From JAWLDA01 sp041686855 (GTDB taxonomy: Bacteria > Bacillota > Limnochordia > DTU080 > RSA5), in NCBI GenBank assembly GCA_041686855.1, contig JAWLDA010000007.1:147817-211816 (forward strand): a DNA stretch of 64,000 nucleotides, written 5' to 3'. The position numbers and the translations under genes were made by a program. Below are positions 8,633 through 17,193 of this stretch, piece by piece. Each line of letters begins with the position of its first letter. The stretch's first letter is position 1. The notes under the pieces were generated by a model. It was not told the origin of the DNA. It did not search any database and saw nothing but the letters and a program-made list of their open reading frames with translations.

Positions 8633-10201
8633 TTACCGCGAAACCCACACCGGGCTCGTCCAAGCCCACTGGCCGTTTCGCTGAGCGACTCGCATGCGGT
8701 ATACGTCCGTCTCGCCTTCGGGGTCGTCGACCATGCGCTCTCTCACCGTATAATCGCTTTGCGGCACGGCTCGGTGAATCCGGACCGATTCCGACAGCCA
8801 CCCGCGGAAGTTCTCACTGAGGGATCCCTGAATGAGGCGTGCCAAGGGCACCCGCACGCGCCACTCGTTCATGGTGATCACCAACTCCGCCGCGGGCTCC
8901 ATGCGCACGGTGAGAATGAGCGCCTGTGTCTCGGGTTGGCGCGGCGAGGGGTTCGCCCAACATTTCGACTGCCAGGCGCACGAACGGGCGTCACGGGCGA
9001 TCAGCCTGTGTGGCACGTCTTCGGAACCGGGCGCGTCGTCGTCTGGCGAGAGAATCGTCTCGCCCCGAAAGCAGGGCGTCACGTCAACGAGTTCGCCACT
9101 TTGGAGCTGCACCGCACCTTCGATCTCAGCCCGCGTCGTCCGGGATCCCCAGCCCCATTCGATCCGTATCTTCCACTCCGATGACACATCTTGCTTTGAT
9201 CCCGGCAACGGCGCTTTGTCACGGGCAGACGTGAGGGGCGCTGCTACTGTCGGCGCGGACGTACCGATGCTCGGAGCCGTGATACGACGCACGACGCGCT
9301 CATTCTTGAGGATGTCGACGAACTCGATGGCGTCTTGACCCACGACGTGCACATCGAGTTCCCGTTCGCCTGCGGCTGCAATCTCCTCACCCGGCATGGC
9401 TCCGTTTACGGTGAAGAGCGCACTGATCTTATCGCCGCTGACCGCGCATGTACGCCGGGCAAGCAGCGCGTCCCACAGGGATTCGCGGGTGAGCTCCTTG
9501 GCCCAAATCCCCACCAGACCGTCTCCGTACGAGCCGGGGAAGCCACCGTGGTGGTCTGTCCCGCCGACCAGACCAAATCGGTGTCCCTGCTGCAGACCGA
9601 ATGAAGCCGTCCCCTGCATGTCACGGGGGCCCATGGTGTGGTACAGCGGAAAGGGCGCGTCGTCGCTCTCTGAACACCCATGGAGGCTAAAGATCTCGAC
9701 GAGCGGCGAGCGCTGTTCATTGAAATGGGCCCAATTAATCCCGCGACGGCCCGGTCCGTAGCCGATGTGGTGCGGCATGAGTAAAAACGTACGACCCTGT
9801 GCGTGTAGACGAGTCTCCAACTCGTCAAGGTGACGCCCGTCGATAAGCCCACCCGCGAGCTCTCGGTAGTAAACGTTGTGGTCTCCAGACTCGAGCGAGT
9901 GCCATTCATACGATAAAAACGGCACAAAGCGGCCGGGCCGGTCGTAACGTGCCGCCATCTTGCGCACGTTGGGCCAGTTGCGTGCACAGCGGGCGAAGCC
10001 TTCGGTGTGGTAATCGATGATCTGGGCGTAGCGCGAGCGATCCGTCGGCATGTCGGGCCAGAATGCGTGTCCGGTCACCGAGCAAAAGTCCAATTGTTCC
10101 ATGGCGCACTCAAGGGCGCGTTCGTACGTCCCGTATCCATACGAGATAGAACAGTGACTGTGCAAATCTCCCCAGTACAGCGTGTAACCGTTCGTACCCA
10201 T
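8633..10201 (-). CDS. PHP/DUF3604-like metal-dependent hydrolase
   Basis: A 522-residue protein with metal-ligand motifs in the order typical of PHP-like/DUF3604 proteins: W-G-D-L-H-S-H-C-S near residue 10, a G-D-H-N-V-Y-Y block near 107, M-P-H-H-I-G near 143, and G-G-T-D-H-H-G-G near 217. The C-terminal half is beta-rich and likely a separate sandwich domain. No signal peptide is visible. Enzymes of the PHP fold hydrolyse phosphoesters or related bonds, but the substrate of this subgroup is not established. It lies between the ThuA and Gfo/Idh/MocA genes in the same orientation, so it probably belongs to one catabolic unit with them and the sulfatases. Confidence 0.7.
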   Translation of the reverse strand: MGTNGYTLYWGDLHSHCSISYGYGTYERALECAMEQLDFCSVTGHAFWPDMPTDRSRYAQIIDYHTEGFARCARNWPNVRKMAARYDRPGRFVPFLSYEWHSLESGDHNVYYRELAGGLIDGRHLDELETRLHAQGRTFLLMPHHIGYGPGRRGINWAHFNEQRSPLVEIFSLHGCSESDDAPFPLYHTMGPRDMQGTASFGLQQGHRFGLVGGTDHHGGFPGSYGDGLVGIWAKELTRESLWDALLARRTCAVSGDKISALFTVNGAMPGEEIAAAGERELDVHVVGQDAIEFVDILKNERVVRRITAPSIGTSAPTVAAPLTSARDKAPLPGSKQDVSSEWKIRIEWGWGSRTTRAEIEGAVQLQSGELVDVTPCFRGETILSPDDDAPGSEDVPHRLIARDARSCAWQSKCWANPSPRQPETQALILTVRMEPAAELVITMNEWRVRVPLARLIQGSLSENFRGWLSESVRIHRAVPQSDYTVRERMVDDPEGETDVYRMRVAQRNGQWAWTSPVWVSR

Positions 10202-10349
10202 CTGCCTCGTCCTCTCATGCGGAACATAGCCGCCTTACCATCTTGGTTTTTTTGAAACTGGAATAACAGAGACAAGTTATCGGTTGGACTCATAAACAAC
10301 CCGTCAGCGTTTGTCTACTATCAGGGACGGCCTCGTTACGGGCTCCCTA

Positions 10350-11054
10350 TCACCGCAGAGCCCACTGTACGCCGTTGACAGCCAACTGCCGAAACGCCGG
10401 CAGCTCGAAATCCTCGGGGTGCCCCATGGTCGTCGTAAAGACGCGCCCCCCGCCCCAGTGAACCCACGTCCACGCCACGGGATTCACCTGGCGCTCCGGA
10501 CGCGAGCTCGGCCCCACCGAACTCCCATCGAGGAGAACCTCCGCCGACGCGGGCGGGTAATCGGGCACGACGTGGTACAGCCAGGAGCGGACGTGAAACG
10601 ACCGCGGAACGCCCTGGAGGATCGGATGCTCTTCCGCCCCGGCCCGGACCGCCACATCGGTGCTCGACTCATGCCCGTAATGGTAGATCCACGGCGCTCC
10701 CAACACCTTAGCTCCAAAGTGGTTCCAGGAGACGAGCGGGTGACCCTCCGGGTACCGAAATGCGTGGGTCGAGGTGCGGAACCCGACCACGGGTTTCCCC
10801 GCTTTGAGGTACCGCTCGATGGCCGCCACCTGCTCCGGAGGAAGGGTGCGAAAGCGCATGTAAAAGACCGCGACATCTGCCTCGTCCAATGCGTCGAGGC
10901 CAGGAATGTTCGACGAGTTTTTAGGATCGGGCTGAGCAGTAAGCACCGAGGTTTGCACACCAAGTGTAGCGCCAACCTCGGACGCCAGATCCGGAAGGGT
11001 GAGCTCCGATTTATATTCGTCCTCGCCAGCGACAAAGATTACGTGTTTACTCAT
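10350..11054 (-). CDS. ThuA-domain protein
   Basis: A 234-residue protein of the ThuA/trehalose-utilisation family (glutamine-amidotransferase-like fold). Residues near the N-terminus (V-I-F-V-A-G-E-D-E-Y) and the later G-K-P-V-V-G-F-R-T-S-T-H-A-F block, then H-P-I-L-Q-G-V and G-G-G-R-V-F-T-T-T-M-G-H, are typical. The fold usually carries no complete catalytic triad and its reaction is unsettled. I chose the ATG at 11054, which has a GGAGG nine bases before it; a longer open frame to 11114 is unlikely to be translated. It is divergent from the ROK regulator, which makes it the first gene of the unit that regulator probably controls. Confidence 0.85.
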   Translation of the reverse strand: MSKHVIFVAGEDEYKSELTLPDLASEVGATLGVQTSVLTAQPDPKNSSNIPGLDALDEADVAVFYMRFRTLPPEQVAAIERYLKAGKPVVGFRTSTHAFRYPEGHPLVSWNHFGAKVLGAPWIYHYGHESSTDVAVRAGAEEHPILQGVPRSFHVRSWLYHVVPDYPPASAEVLLDGSSVGPSSRPERQVNPVAWTWVHWGGGRVFTTTMGHPEDFELPAFRQLAVNGVQWALR

Positions 11055-11076
11055 GCCAATCGCCTCCGCCAACGTG

Positions 11077-11147
11077 CACTGCAGTGTTAAGCCACGACTT
11101 CGGCACTGGGTCAAAAATCCCTGAAAAAAGCTTTAAACATGTTAAAA
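11077..11147. promoter_or_regulatory. Two palindromes in the ThuA/ROK divergent promoter region
   Basis: The space between the divergent ThuA and ROK starts holds a perfect 10-bp palindrome (CACTGCAGTG, 11077-11086) and a 16-bp AT-rich near-palindrome (TTTAAACATGTTAAAA, 11132-11147) with one mismatched pair. ROK repressors often bind AT-rich dyads next to their own gene, so these are candidate operators for autoregulation and control of the sulfatase/ThuA unit. This is positional inference. Confidence 0.4.
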
Positions 11148-11170
11148 TGAGAGTTGGTGATTGTGTAACG

Positions 11171-12358
11171 ATGCGATCTACGCCCCCCCTCAACCTCAAC
11201 AACTTTCGCTACCGGGACGTCAAAAAGAAGTGTCTCGTCGATCTCGTTGCACAGCGGCAACAGTCGCGCTTTGATCTCGCGCAAGCGACCCGGATGAGTC
11301 CGTCGACCGTCTCCCAACTCGTCGACGAGTTGATTCGAGACGGCTTGTTGGTCGAGGCCGGCTACGGAGCCCCTGAAGGGGGCCGCCCTCCGATCCTGCT
11401 CGACGTAAATCCCGAGGGCGGGTACCTCGTTGGTTTGGAATTCGCCGCCCACTCTGCCTTTGGGATCGCTCAGAATCTGCGAGGCGACGTGCTCCTTGAA
11501 GAGGAGACCTCCTGGGGCGGCGCAGCAGACCAAGAGCACATTTGGGAACACTTGACCGAGCTGGTCCGTCACATCCTGGCCCAGCTGGCCGTGCCCGCGG
11601 AGCGACTGATCGGCATCGGCGTTGCTTCCCCGGGCCGGGTCGACTCGGTCAACGGCGTCGTCGAGTACTTCTCACACCTGCCCGACTGGCGGAATGTGCC
11701 GGTGCGCGCCCAGATGGAGGAGGCGTTCGGCGTGCCCGTGCATCTGGACCAAAACATGCGAGCAACCGCCCTCGCGGAGCACGTGTATGGTGCTGGGCGG
11801 GGGCATGAGACCATGGCGTACGTTGGCGGTCGGGACGGAATCGGCGCCGGGTTGATGCTAAATGGCGACCTCTTCCGCGGCAGTTCGTTCACCGCCGGTC
11901 AACTGGGTCACTCCGTCATCGCGTGGCCCGGCGGCCCCTTGTGTAAATGTGGGCGCCGAGGGTGTCTCGAGGCCATCGTGGGACCGGCAGCGCTTGACCA
12001 GGAGGTGCAGGAGCTGGGCCTTGGGAAGTCCATCGACGCATTGTGGGACGCGTGTCGCCGCGGCGAGCCCCGAGCGCTCGCCATCGCCGAGCGTGTTGCT
12101 CAGTACCTCGGCGTCGCCCTTTGGAACCTGGTCGCTTTCACGGATCCATCTCTGATCGTCCTTGGAGGCTACCTCCGCGGCGCCGATGACCGCTTCCTCC
12201 ATCGAATCAAGGAGGCGATCAGCGAGCGCGCCCCGGTCGACTACGGAACCAAGGTGCGCCTCGCCTCCACGCAACTCCCCGCCAGCGGCGGCGCGTTAGG
12301 CGCTGCGGTCTTGGTCTGGCGCAATACCTTCCAAGCCTACCGATTCGCTAACGGCTAG
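11171..12358 (+). CDS. ROK-family transcriptional regulator (NagC/XylR-like)
   Basis: A 395-residue regulator: an N-terminal winged helix-turn-helix (residues about 10-75, with R-M-S-P-S-T-V-S-Q-L-V-D-E-L) joined to a ROK sugar-kinase-like domain. The ROK signature G-Q-L-G-H-S and the zinc-binding cluster C-K-C-G-R-R-G-C-L-E are present near residues 245-275. Such proteins repress sugar catabolic genes and release DNA on binding a sugar or sugar phosphate. I chose the ATG at 11171; an ATG at 11147 and a GTG at 11084 are also in frame, and the 11147 ATG overlaps the candidate operator. Its 3' end overlaps the convergent Gfo/Idh/MocA gene by 63 bp. Confidence 0.88.
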   Translation: MRSTPPLNLNNFRYRDVKKKCLVDLVAQRQQSRFDLAQATRMSPSTVSQLVDELIRDGLLVEAGYGAPEGGRPPILLDVNPEGGYLVGLEFAAHSAFGIAQNLRGDVLLEEETSWGGAADQEHIWEHLTELVRHILAQLAVPAERLIGIGVASPGRVDSVNGVVEYFSHLPDWRNVPVRAQMEEAFGVPVHLDQNMRATALAEHVYGAGRGHETMAYVGGRDGIGAGLMLNGDLFRGSSFTAGQLGHSVIAWPGGPLCKCGRRGCLEAIVGPAALDQEVQELGLGKSIDALWDACRRGEPRALAIAERVAQYLGVALWNLVAFTDPSLIVLGGYLRGADDRFLHRIKEAISERAPVDYGTKVRLASTQLPASGGALGAAVLVWRNTFQAYRFANG

Positions 12359-13591
12359 CCCGGAGCGGTCGAACTCGGGCAACGTGACCACGCGCCGCTC
12401 CTCGATTGAGCGAATGGCCGCCTCTACCACACTCGTCGCCACCCAACCGCCTCGGCACGAGACCGTACTCGCCGCACCCCTGCCAAACGCCGACAAGGTC
12501 TCGACAAGCCGACGGTCGGCGCCAAAATGGCCAAAGCCGGCATTCGCCGTATCCTTGGCGTCCTCCGTGAACCGGTGTTTACCATGGTCGGTGATCACGT
12601 GCAGAGTCCCTGTCTCACGGATAAGTTGAATTTTCCCTTTGGTGCCGACGATCTCGAAACTCTCCTGGTCCGGGGCCTTGGGTCCGTAGACGGTCCAAAA
12701 GAGAGAGGCACGCACCTCGTTATTGAACTCGACCGAGACGATGGCGTGATCCAGGATATCCGCGCCCGGGTAGTAGACGCATACGTCGTGAGCATGTAGG
12801 ACGTCGGTTGCCTGAGCGACGCTCGGTTGCGTCTTGGCGGCGAGCCGCGTCTCGTTCTGCGCCATACCCGTGACGCGGTACGGACAATCGCGCTCACACT
12901 CGGCGCAGCGAAAGGGCGCCCCCTCCTCTGGAAGGAAGACGTGCCGACCACCGAATGCATGCACGTGCACGGGATCGGCCCCGGCAAACCACGAGAAGAC
13001 GTCAAAGTGGTGTGACGACTTGTCGTTGAGGGCGCCACCACTATAGCGGCGCTCGCGATGCCAACGGTGAAAGTAGACGTCGTAAGGGATGACCGCACGC
13101 AGCAGCAACATGCGTACATCTCCGATGATGCCACTCGACACCAACTCGGCGGCGCGCATCCAGGGGCGTTCGTACCGCCTTGTGAAGCCGATCAGCACCG
13201 TGTTGCCGCTCTCGCGCTCGGCCTCGTAGATCGCTTGGGACTCCTCCGTCGTTCGACCCAATGGCTTTTCGCAAAAGACCTTTTTGCCTGAACGGATCGC
13301 GGCAATCACCGGCTCGCGATGTTGGTATGTTTGTGTCGTCACCATGACGATGTCGACCGCCGGATCGTCGATGAGCTGCTGGTAATTCCGGTACCCGGTA
13401 GGAACCGGGGCGTTCGGGTACTCAGCTTTCACACACCCAATCGCTTCATCGAGACGTTCCGGGGTACGGTCGCAGAGTGCGACAAGCTTCAATCCCACCT
13501 CGCCGCTCAGTTTCAATATGTTCCGCCCTAAATTCCAAAACCCACGCGTTCCCAAACCAATGATCCCGACGCCAAGGGGTCTTTCGCTCAT
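12296..13591 (-). CDS. Gfo/Idh/MocA-family oxidoreductase with Cys cluster
   Basis: A 431-residue NAD(P)-dependent oxidoreductase of the Gfo/Idh/MocA family. It keeps the canonical nucleotide loop (G-I-I-G-L-G-T-R-G) and the catalytic C-E-K-P-L-G motif near residue 112. An insert near residue 230 holds C-A-E-C-E-R-D-C-P-Y, a compact Cys cluster that could bind zinc or iron. About 24 residues after the usual terminal segment (R-V-V-T-L-P-E-F) extend into the region overlapping the ROK gene. AGGGAG precedes the ATG. It is divergent from the solute-binding protein at 13825, so it may process the solute that protein binds. Confidence 0.88.
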   Translation of the reverse strand: MSERPLGVGIIGLGTRGFWNLGRNILKLSGEVGLKLVALCDRTPERLDEAIGCVKAEYPNAPVPTGYRNYQQLIDDPAVDIVMVTTQTYQHREPVIAAIRSGKKVFCEKPLGRTTEESQAIYEAERESGNTVLIGFTRRYERPWMRAAELVSSGIIGDVRMLLLRAVIPYDVYFHRWHRERRYSGGALNDKSSHHFDVFSWFAGADPVHVHAFGGRHVFLPEEGAPFRCAECERDCPYRVTGMAQNETRLAAKTQPSVAQATDVLHAHDVCVYYPGADILDHAIVSVEFNNEVRASLFWTVYGPKAPDQESFEIVGTKGKIQLIRETGTLHVITDHGKHRFTEDAKDTANAGFGHFGADRRLVETLSAFGRGAASTVSCRGGWVATSVVEAAIRSIEERRVVTLPEFDRSGLAVSESVGLEGIAPDQDRSA

Positions 13592-13629
13592 ACGACCACT
13601 CCCTAACCTTTTTGTATTTATCTATGTGT

Positions 13630-13658
13630 TTGACAGTTATCTATCAAGCTGTTATTGT
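13630..13658 (+). promoter_or_regulatory. Sigma-70-type promoter for the solute-binding protein at 13825
   Basis: TTGACA (13630-13635), a 17-bp spacer and TATTGT (13653-13658) give a near-consensus housekeeping promoter pointing into the binding-protein gene, with a leader of about 160 bp. The surrounding AT-rich stretch (13600-13690) contrasts with the GC-rich genes and also has to serve the divergent Gfo/Idh/MocA gene. Confidence 0.55.
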
Positions 13659-13824
13659 CTGATTATCTTATTGCTAACTTCTTTCAACTTCGGAATAACC
13701 CTTTCGCGTTTTCTCACGATCCCAGTTGCGAACATGTCTGGAAGGAGGATGTCATCTGGCCGAACCACCCGTGATGCATTCCTAGGAGATAGAGATCTTA
13801 GCACGCTACAGGGAGGTTATAGAC

Positions 13825-15114
13825 ATGCGCTTTTACAATGCGGTTGCTCGTCTTAGTGTACGCCTTGTGCTACTGCTCACGCTGGTCTTTGCAGCTGTGG
13901 GTCCCGTTTGGTCGGCAGATTCAACGACCGTCACCGTGATGCTTCGGGGTCAACCAGACATGAACCAAGCCATCGTCGAACTGATCGAAGAGTACTTGAA
14001 TGACTATCCCACAGATGTAAAGCTCGAAGTGCTCCAAGTCCCAGGCAACGAAGTGTACGAGAAGCTGCAGGTCATGAGTGCAAGCGACCTCAATCTAGAC
14101 TTGGTTCACTTTACGACACCGCACGTGTACCCCGCCGCTCACAACGGTTTGGTCGAGAACTTGACCGGCTGGATCGAGCGCAGTCCCGACTTTGACCTCG
14201 ACCAGTACTACCCCGGCGTCATCGAATCCATCGCGTACCAAGGAGACGTCTACGCCCTCCCCTTTGGACAATCAGGACCCAAAATGCTGTTTTATAACGC
14301 CGACCAACTCGACGCGGTCGGTGTACCGTACCCGGACCTCAGTTGGGACTGGGAATCCGAGGCGATCGATTACGGTCGCCGGTTGCTTCAAGACAAGAAC
14401 GGCGACGGCAGCCCGGATCAATGGGCCTTTGACGGAAACTTAATCACCAACAATGGAGGCCTGGACGTTCCGATTATTCGTGCCTATGGCGGTCGCATGT
14501 GGACAGAGGACGGGGGCCTGCACCTCACCTCGTCCGAAGCGCAAGAGGCGTATCAGTTCCTCATCTCACTTTGGAATACGGGCATCTTTAGCCAGGGTGT
14601 CTCTCTTTTTGACGGTTGGTCCAATGGGACGCACGCGATGACGATCCTCGGCACAAGCGTCGTTCCCCGTTTTAGAGAGTCCTCCAACTTTGATTGGGAC
14701 GCGGCGCAGCCGCCTGCGATGAACGGACATCGCTATACGACCACGTGGGCGGAGTCGCCTTTCGGGATTCCCGCCCATAGCGCCAACAAGCAAGTTGCTT
14801 GGGACATTCTCAAATACATCGTAAGCCCCAGAGGCCAAAGTAAGATCGTTGAGCTCGGACTCGCCACGCCGATCCATCGAGATGTGGCCACCAGTCCCGT
14901 CTTTTTGGAGGACGCCCCGCCGAGTCGCATGGAGATGGTCGAGGCGTTGGCCTACACATTGCCCAGGGGCGGTGACGATAGCCTGGTGTGGGGCCGAATT
15001 CGCGGGCAGTATACGTCAATGCTGAGAAGGATCCTTGCCGGAGAGATATCACCGTTTGAGGGAATGACAATGATTCAGCAACAGTACGAGGCTGCGCTCG
15101 CGGAGAGCAGGTAG
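13825..15114 (+). CDS. Extracellular solute-binding protein, family 1 (sugar type)
   Basis: A 429-residue periplasmic binding protein for an ABC importer, sugar/polyol type. A Sec signal peptide ends about residue 31 (A-V-G-P-V-W-S-A); no lipobox cysteine is present, so it should be free in the periplasm. The mature part has the usual two-lobe layout, with G-N-E-V-Y-E-K-L-Q-V-M near residue 72 and a W-A-E-S-P-F-G-I-P segment near 308 that is typical of family 1. GGAGG lies eight bases before the ATG. No permease or ATPase gene follows; the next gene is convergent. A strong hairpin follows about 45 bp after the stop. Confidence 0.9.
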   Translation: MRFYNAVARLSVRLVLLLTLVFAAVGPVWSADSTTVTVMLRGQPDMNQAIVELIEEYLNDYPTDVKLEVLQVPGNEVYEKLQVMSASDLNLDLVHFTTPHVYPAAHNGLVENLTGWIERSPDFDLDQYYPGVIESIAYQGDVYALPFGQSGPKMLFYNADQLDAVGVPYPDLSWDWESEAIDYGRRLLQDKNGDGSPDQWAFDGNLITNNGGLDVPIIRAYGGRMWTEDGGLHLTSSEAQEAYQFLISLWNTGIFSQGVSLFDGWSNGTHAMTILGTSVVPRFRESSNFDWDAAQPPAMNGHRYTTTWAESPFGIPAHSANKQVAWDILKYIVSPRGQSKIVELGLATPIHRDVATSPVFLEDAPPSRMEMVEALAYTLPRGGDDSLVWGRIRGQYTSMLRRILAGEISPFEGMTMIQQQYEAALAESR

Positions 15115-15159
15115 CACCACTGACGTCCGACACGGCACGAACGAGTTAGCATAGACTCC

Positions 15160-15224
15160 CGCCCGGCTCGCACGCGGCAGGCACACCGTCTTTGGTGACG
15201 CTCGCCTGCCGGTTCGAGCGGGCG
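15160..15224 (+). terminator. Long hairpin after the solute-binding protein gene
   Basis: A perfect stem (CGGCAGGC 15175-15182 with GCCTGCCG 15204-15211) is extended outward by CGCCCGxCTCG pairing with CGAGCGGGCG (about 15160-15170 and 15215-15224). No T-tract follows, so it may end transcription with help from Rho or protect the 3' end of the binding-protein message. Confidence 0.5.
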
Positions 15225-15225
15225 C

Positions 15226-15273
15226 GCGGGCGCGTGTGAGCCGGCCCGTGTAAGCGGGCGCGTGTGAGCCGGC
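15226..15273. repeat. 20-bp GC-rich direct repeat, two copies
   Basis: Two identical 20-bp copies (15226-15245 and 15254-15273, period 28) beginning GCGGGCGCGTGTGAG. They lie just after the hairpin, in the 259-bp gap between the binding-protein gene and the convergent MFS gene. No gene is seen here. Confidence 0.75.
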
Positions 15274-15373
15274 GCGTTTGCAGGTTAGCAGATGACCATC
15301 CGAAGAGCGCCCGCGTCACATTTGCTCAGGGTTGGTCGCCGAATGTGATTGCTATTGTACCTCAGCGGGATTT

Positions 15374-16915
15374 TCAGGTGCCGCTCTCGGAAGGATTGGT
15401 GGGCGCATCCGTTCGATCGGGCAAGAACCAGACGACGAGTGAAACGATGGCGGCGATCACGAGCAGAGCTGTAAAGACGGAGTGCGTCGCGACCGCTAGT
15501 CCTTCTTGTAGGATAGACACTTCTTCAGCGGACAAGAGGGCTCGTCGGGCGGGGTCCAACAGCGCGTTGCCCGCATCGGCCCCAAGGCGTTGCAAGGTTG
15601 CGTCGCCATTCCGCTGCACGTACGCTCCTAGCCGGCCATTGAGAAGGCTGCCTAACACCGCCACTCCAATCGTGCTTCCCAGCATCCGGCCAAACATGTT
15701 GCTCCCCGTCGCTACTCCTCGCTCTTCCCAAGCCACGGAGTGTTGAATGGAGATTAAGTATGTCGTCGTCGTTAGCCCCAGGCCGACACCCATCAAGAAG
15801 GTACCGGCGGCCACGTGCCATGGGCTACTCACAAGCGAAAGCATGAGAAGGACGAGGGCACCGGCGACGTTAAAGAGTGAGCCGATGACCGCTGTCTTTC
15901 GAAACCCGATGCGAATCATAATGCGTCCCGAGAACGTGCTGGCTAGCGGCCACCCCACCGACATGGCGCCCAGGCTTAACCCAGCGACGATCGCCGTCTG
16001 CCCCAACGATCCTTGTACAAATGTCGGAATGAACGAGGATGTGCCCAAGACGAGGGCGCCAGCTAAGAACGCCCCAGTGTTGCCCACAGCGATCACAGGA
16101 CGTCGAAAGATCGAAAGGGGCAGAACGGGCGCAGCGGCCGTTCGTTCTTGACGGACAAAAGCAAGGGCACCGGCGAGAACGATACCCACCAATGCCAACG
16201 ACGGCGGATCACTCCACTCCCACGCGACACCCCCTTGAACCAAGAACGTTATTAAGGCGCCTACCGTCGCGAAGATCAGTGCCGCTCCCAAATAGTCGAT
16301 AGACCGCTCTTTGGGTCGCACACTCTCGTGGAAGTTGAGAACGATCAGGCCTACGGCCATGAGCGCAATCGGCAAGTTGACAAAAAAGATCCACGGCCAT
16401 CCCAAGTATGTGACGATCAGTCCGCCGGCGGTGGGACCCACGACTGAGGAGATTCCCCACACACTGGCGAGGTACCCTTGGATCCGGGCTCGTTCCTCCA
16501 GGTCGTAAAGGTCTCCGACGATTGTCGAAGCCATGGGCAGTACCGCGCCTGCGCCCAAACCCTGAACAGCTCGAGCGAAGACAAGGAAGGCCATCGAACC
16601 GGCCAAACCGGAAAGGAGTGAGCCAAACGCGAAGATACTCGTCCCCACCAAGAAGATGGGCTTTCGCCCGTATAGGTCGGCTAACTTTCCGTAAATGGGA
16701 ATGCTGGCCGCTTGCGTGAGCAGGTAGGCAGAGAAAACCCACGTCAGCAATGCAAATCCGCCAAGGTCTCCGACGATAGTCGGAATCGCAGTGGCAACGA
16801 TCGTCGCTTCGATGGCCCCCATAAACATGGCCATCATGAGCGCCGCCAACGTCCAGGAACGCCGAGTCTCTCTAGCTGGACTCCCCGCAGTTTGGTCAAT
16901 CAGAGATCCGCTCAA
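15374..16915 (-). CDS. MFS drug/efflux transporter, DHA2 (14-TM) family
   Basis: A 513-residue inner-membrane proton antiporter of the EmrB/QacA type. Around 14 hydrophobic segments are visible, with motif A (G-K-L-A-D-L-Y-G-R-K-P) in the loop after TM2 and motif C (G-P-x-A-G-G-L-I-V) in TM5. I chose the TTG at 16915 because a strong AAGGAGG lies nine bases upstream; an in-frame start at 17035 would add a 40-residue tail without a good ribosome-binding site. No membrane-fusion partner (EmrA type) is adjacent, so it may work alone. It is divergent from the SDR gene at 17194 and convergent with the binding-protein gene. Substrate unknown. Confidence 0.9.
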   Translation of the reverse strand: MSGSLIDQTAGSPARETRRSWTLAALMMAMFMGAIEATIVATAIPTIVGDLGGFALLTWVFSAYLLTQAASIPIYGKLADLYGRKPIFLVGTSIFAFGSLLSGLAGSMAFLVFARAVQGLGAGAVLPMASTIVGDLYDLEERARIQGYLASVWGISSVVGPTAGGLIVTYLGWPWIFFVNLPIALMAVGLIVLNFHESVRPKERSIDYLGAALIFATVGALITFLVQGGVAWEWSDPPSLALVGIVLAGALAFVRQERTAAAPVLPLSIFRRPVIAVGNTGAFLAGALVLGTSSFIPTFVQGSLGQTAIVAGLSLGAMSVGWPLASTFSGRIMIRIGFRKTAVIGSLFNVAGALVLLMLSLVSSPWHVAAGTFLMGVGLGLTTTTYLISIQHSVAWEERGVATGSNMFGRMLGSTIGVAVLGSLLNGRLGAYVQRNGDATLQRLGADAGNALLDPARRALLSAEEVSILQEGLAVATHSVFTALLVIAAIVSLVVWFLPDRTDAPTNPSESGT

Positions 16916-17076
16916 ATCCCCGCCCCTCCTTCCCTCGTCTTTGCCATCCTTTAAGGTTCCCCTTCTTGTTACAATGGTAGCTGCGATTAACGATGGGTTA
17001 CAGAAGGTAAGCCCAGGCCAGAGGGAGACTCCCATTCAGGCACGAACCTCCATCTTCGGGTATAGCCAGCATTATT

Positions 17077-17181
17077 GATGCAACTACTTTGGATGCAACG
17101 TCTTTGGACGCAACGTCTTTGGACGCAACTTCCTTGGATGCGACGTCTCGGGATGCTAATCCCCTGGACGCAACCTCATTT
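17077..17181 (+). repeat. 15-bp tandem repeat, seven units, in frame upstream of the SDR gene
   Basis: Seven imperfect 15-bp units of the form GA[CT]GCAACGTCTTTG. The period is five codons and the reading frame is open and in phase with the SDR, giving a possible leader of repeated D-A-T-S-L. The opposite strand is open too. The SDR's own ribosome-binding site (TTGGAGGA) lies just after the last unit, so the repeat is probably untranslated leader DNA, but a TTG at 17089 could give an extended form. Confidence 0.85.
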
Positions 17182-17193
17182 ATTGGAGGACCG

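Noticed and set aside
17077..17181. Pentapeptide-repeat protein segment (D-A-T-S-L) before the SDR
   Set aside because: It does not match the A-[DN]-L-x-x consensus of pentapeptide-repeat folds, and the SDR's ribosome-binding site lies after it.
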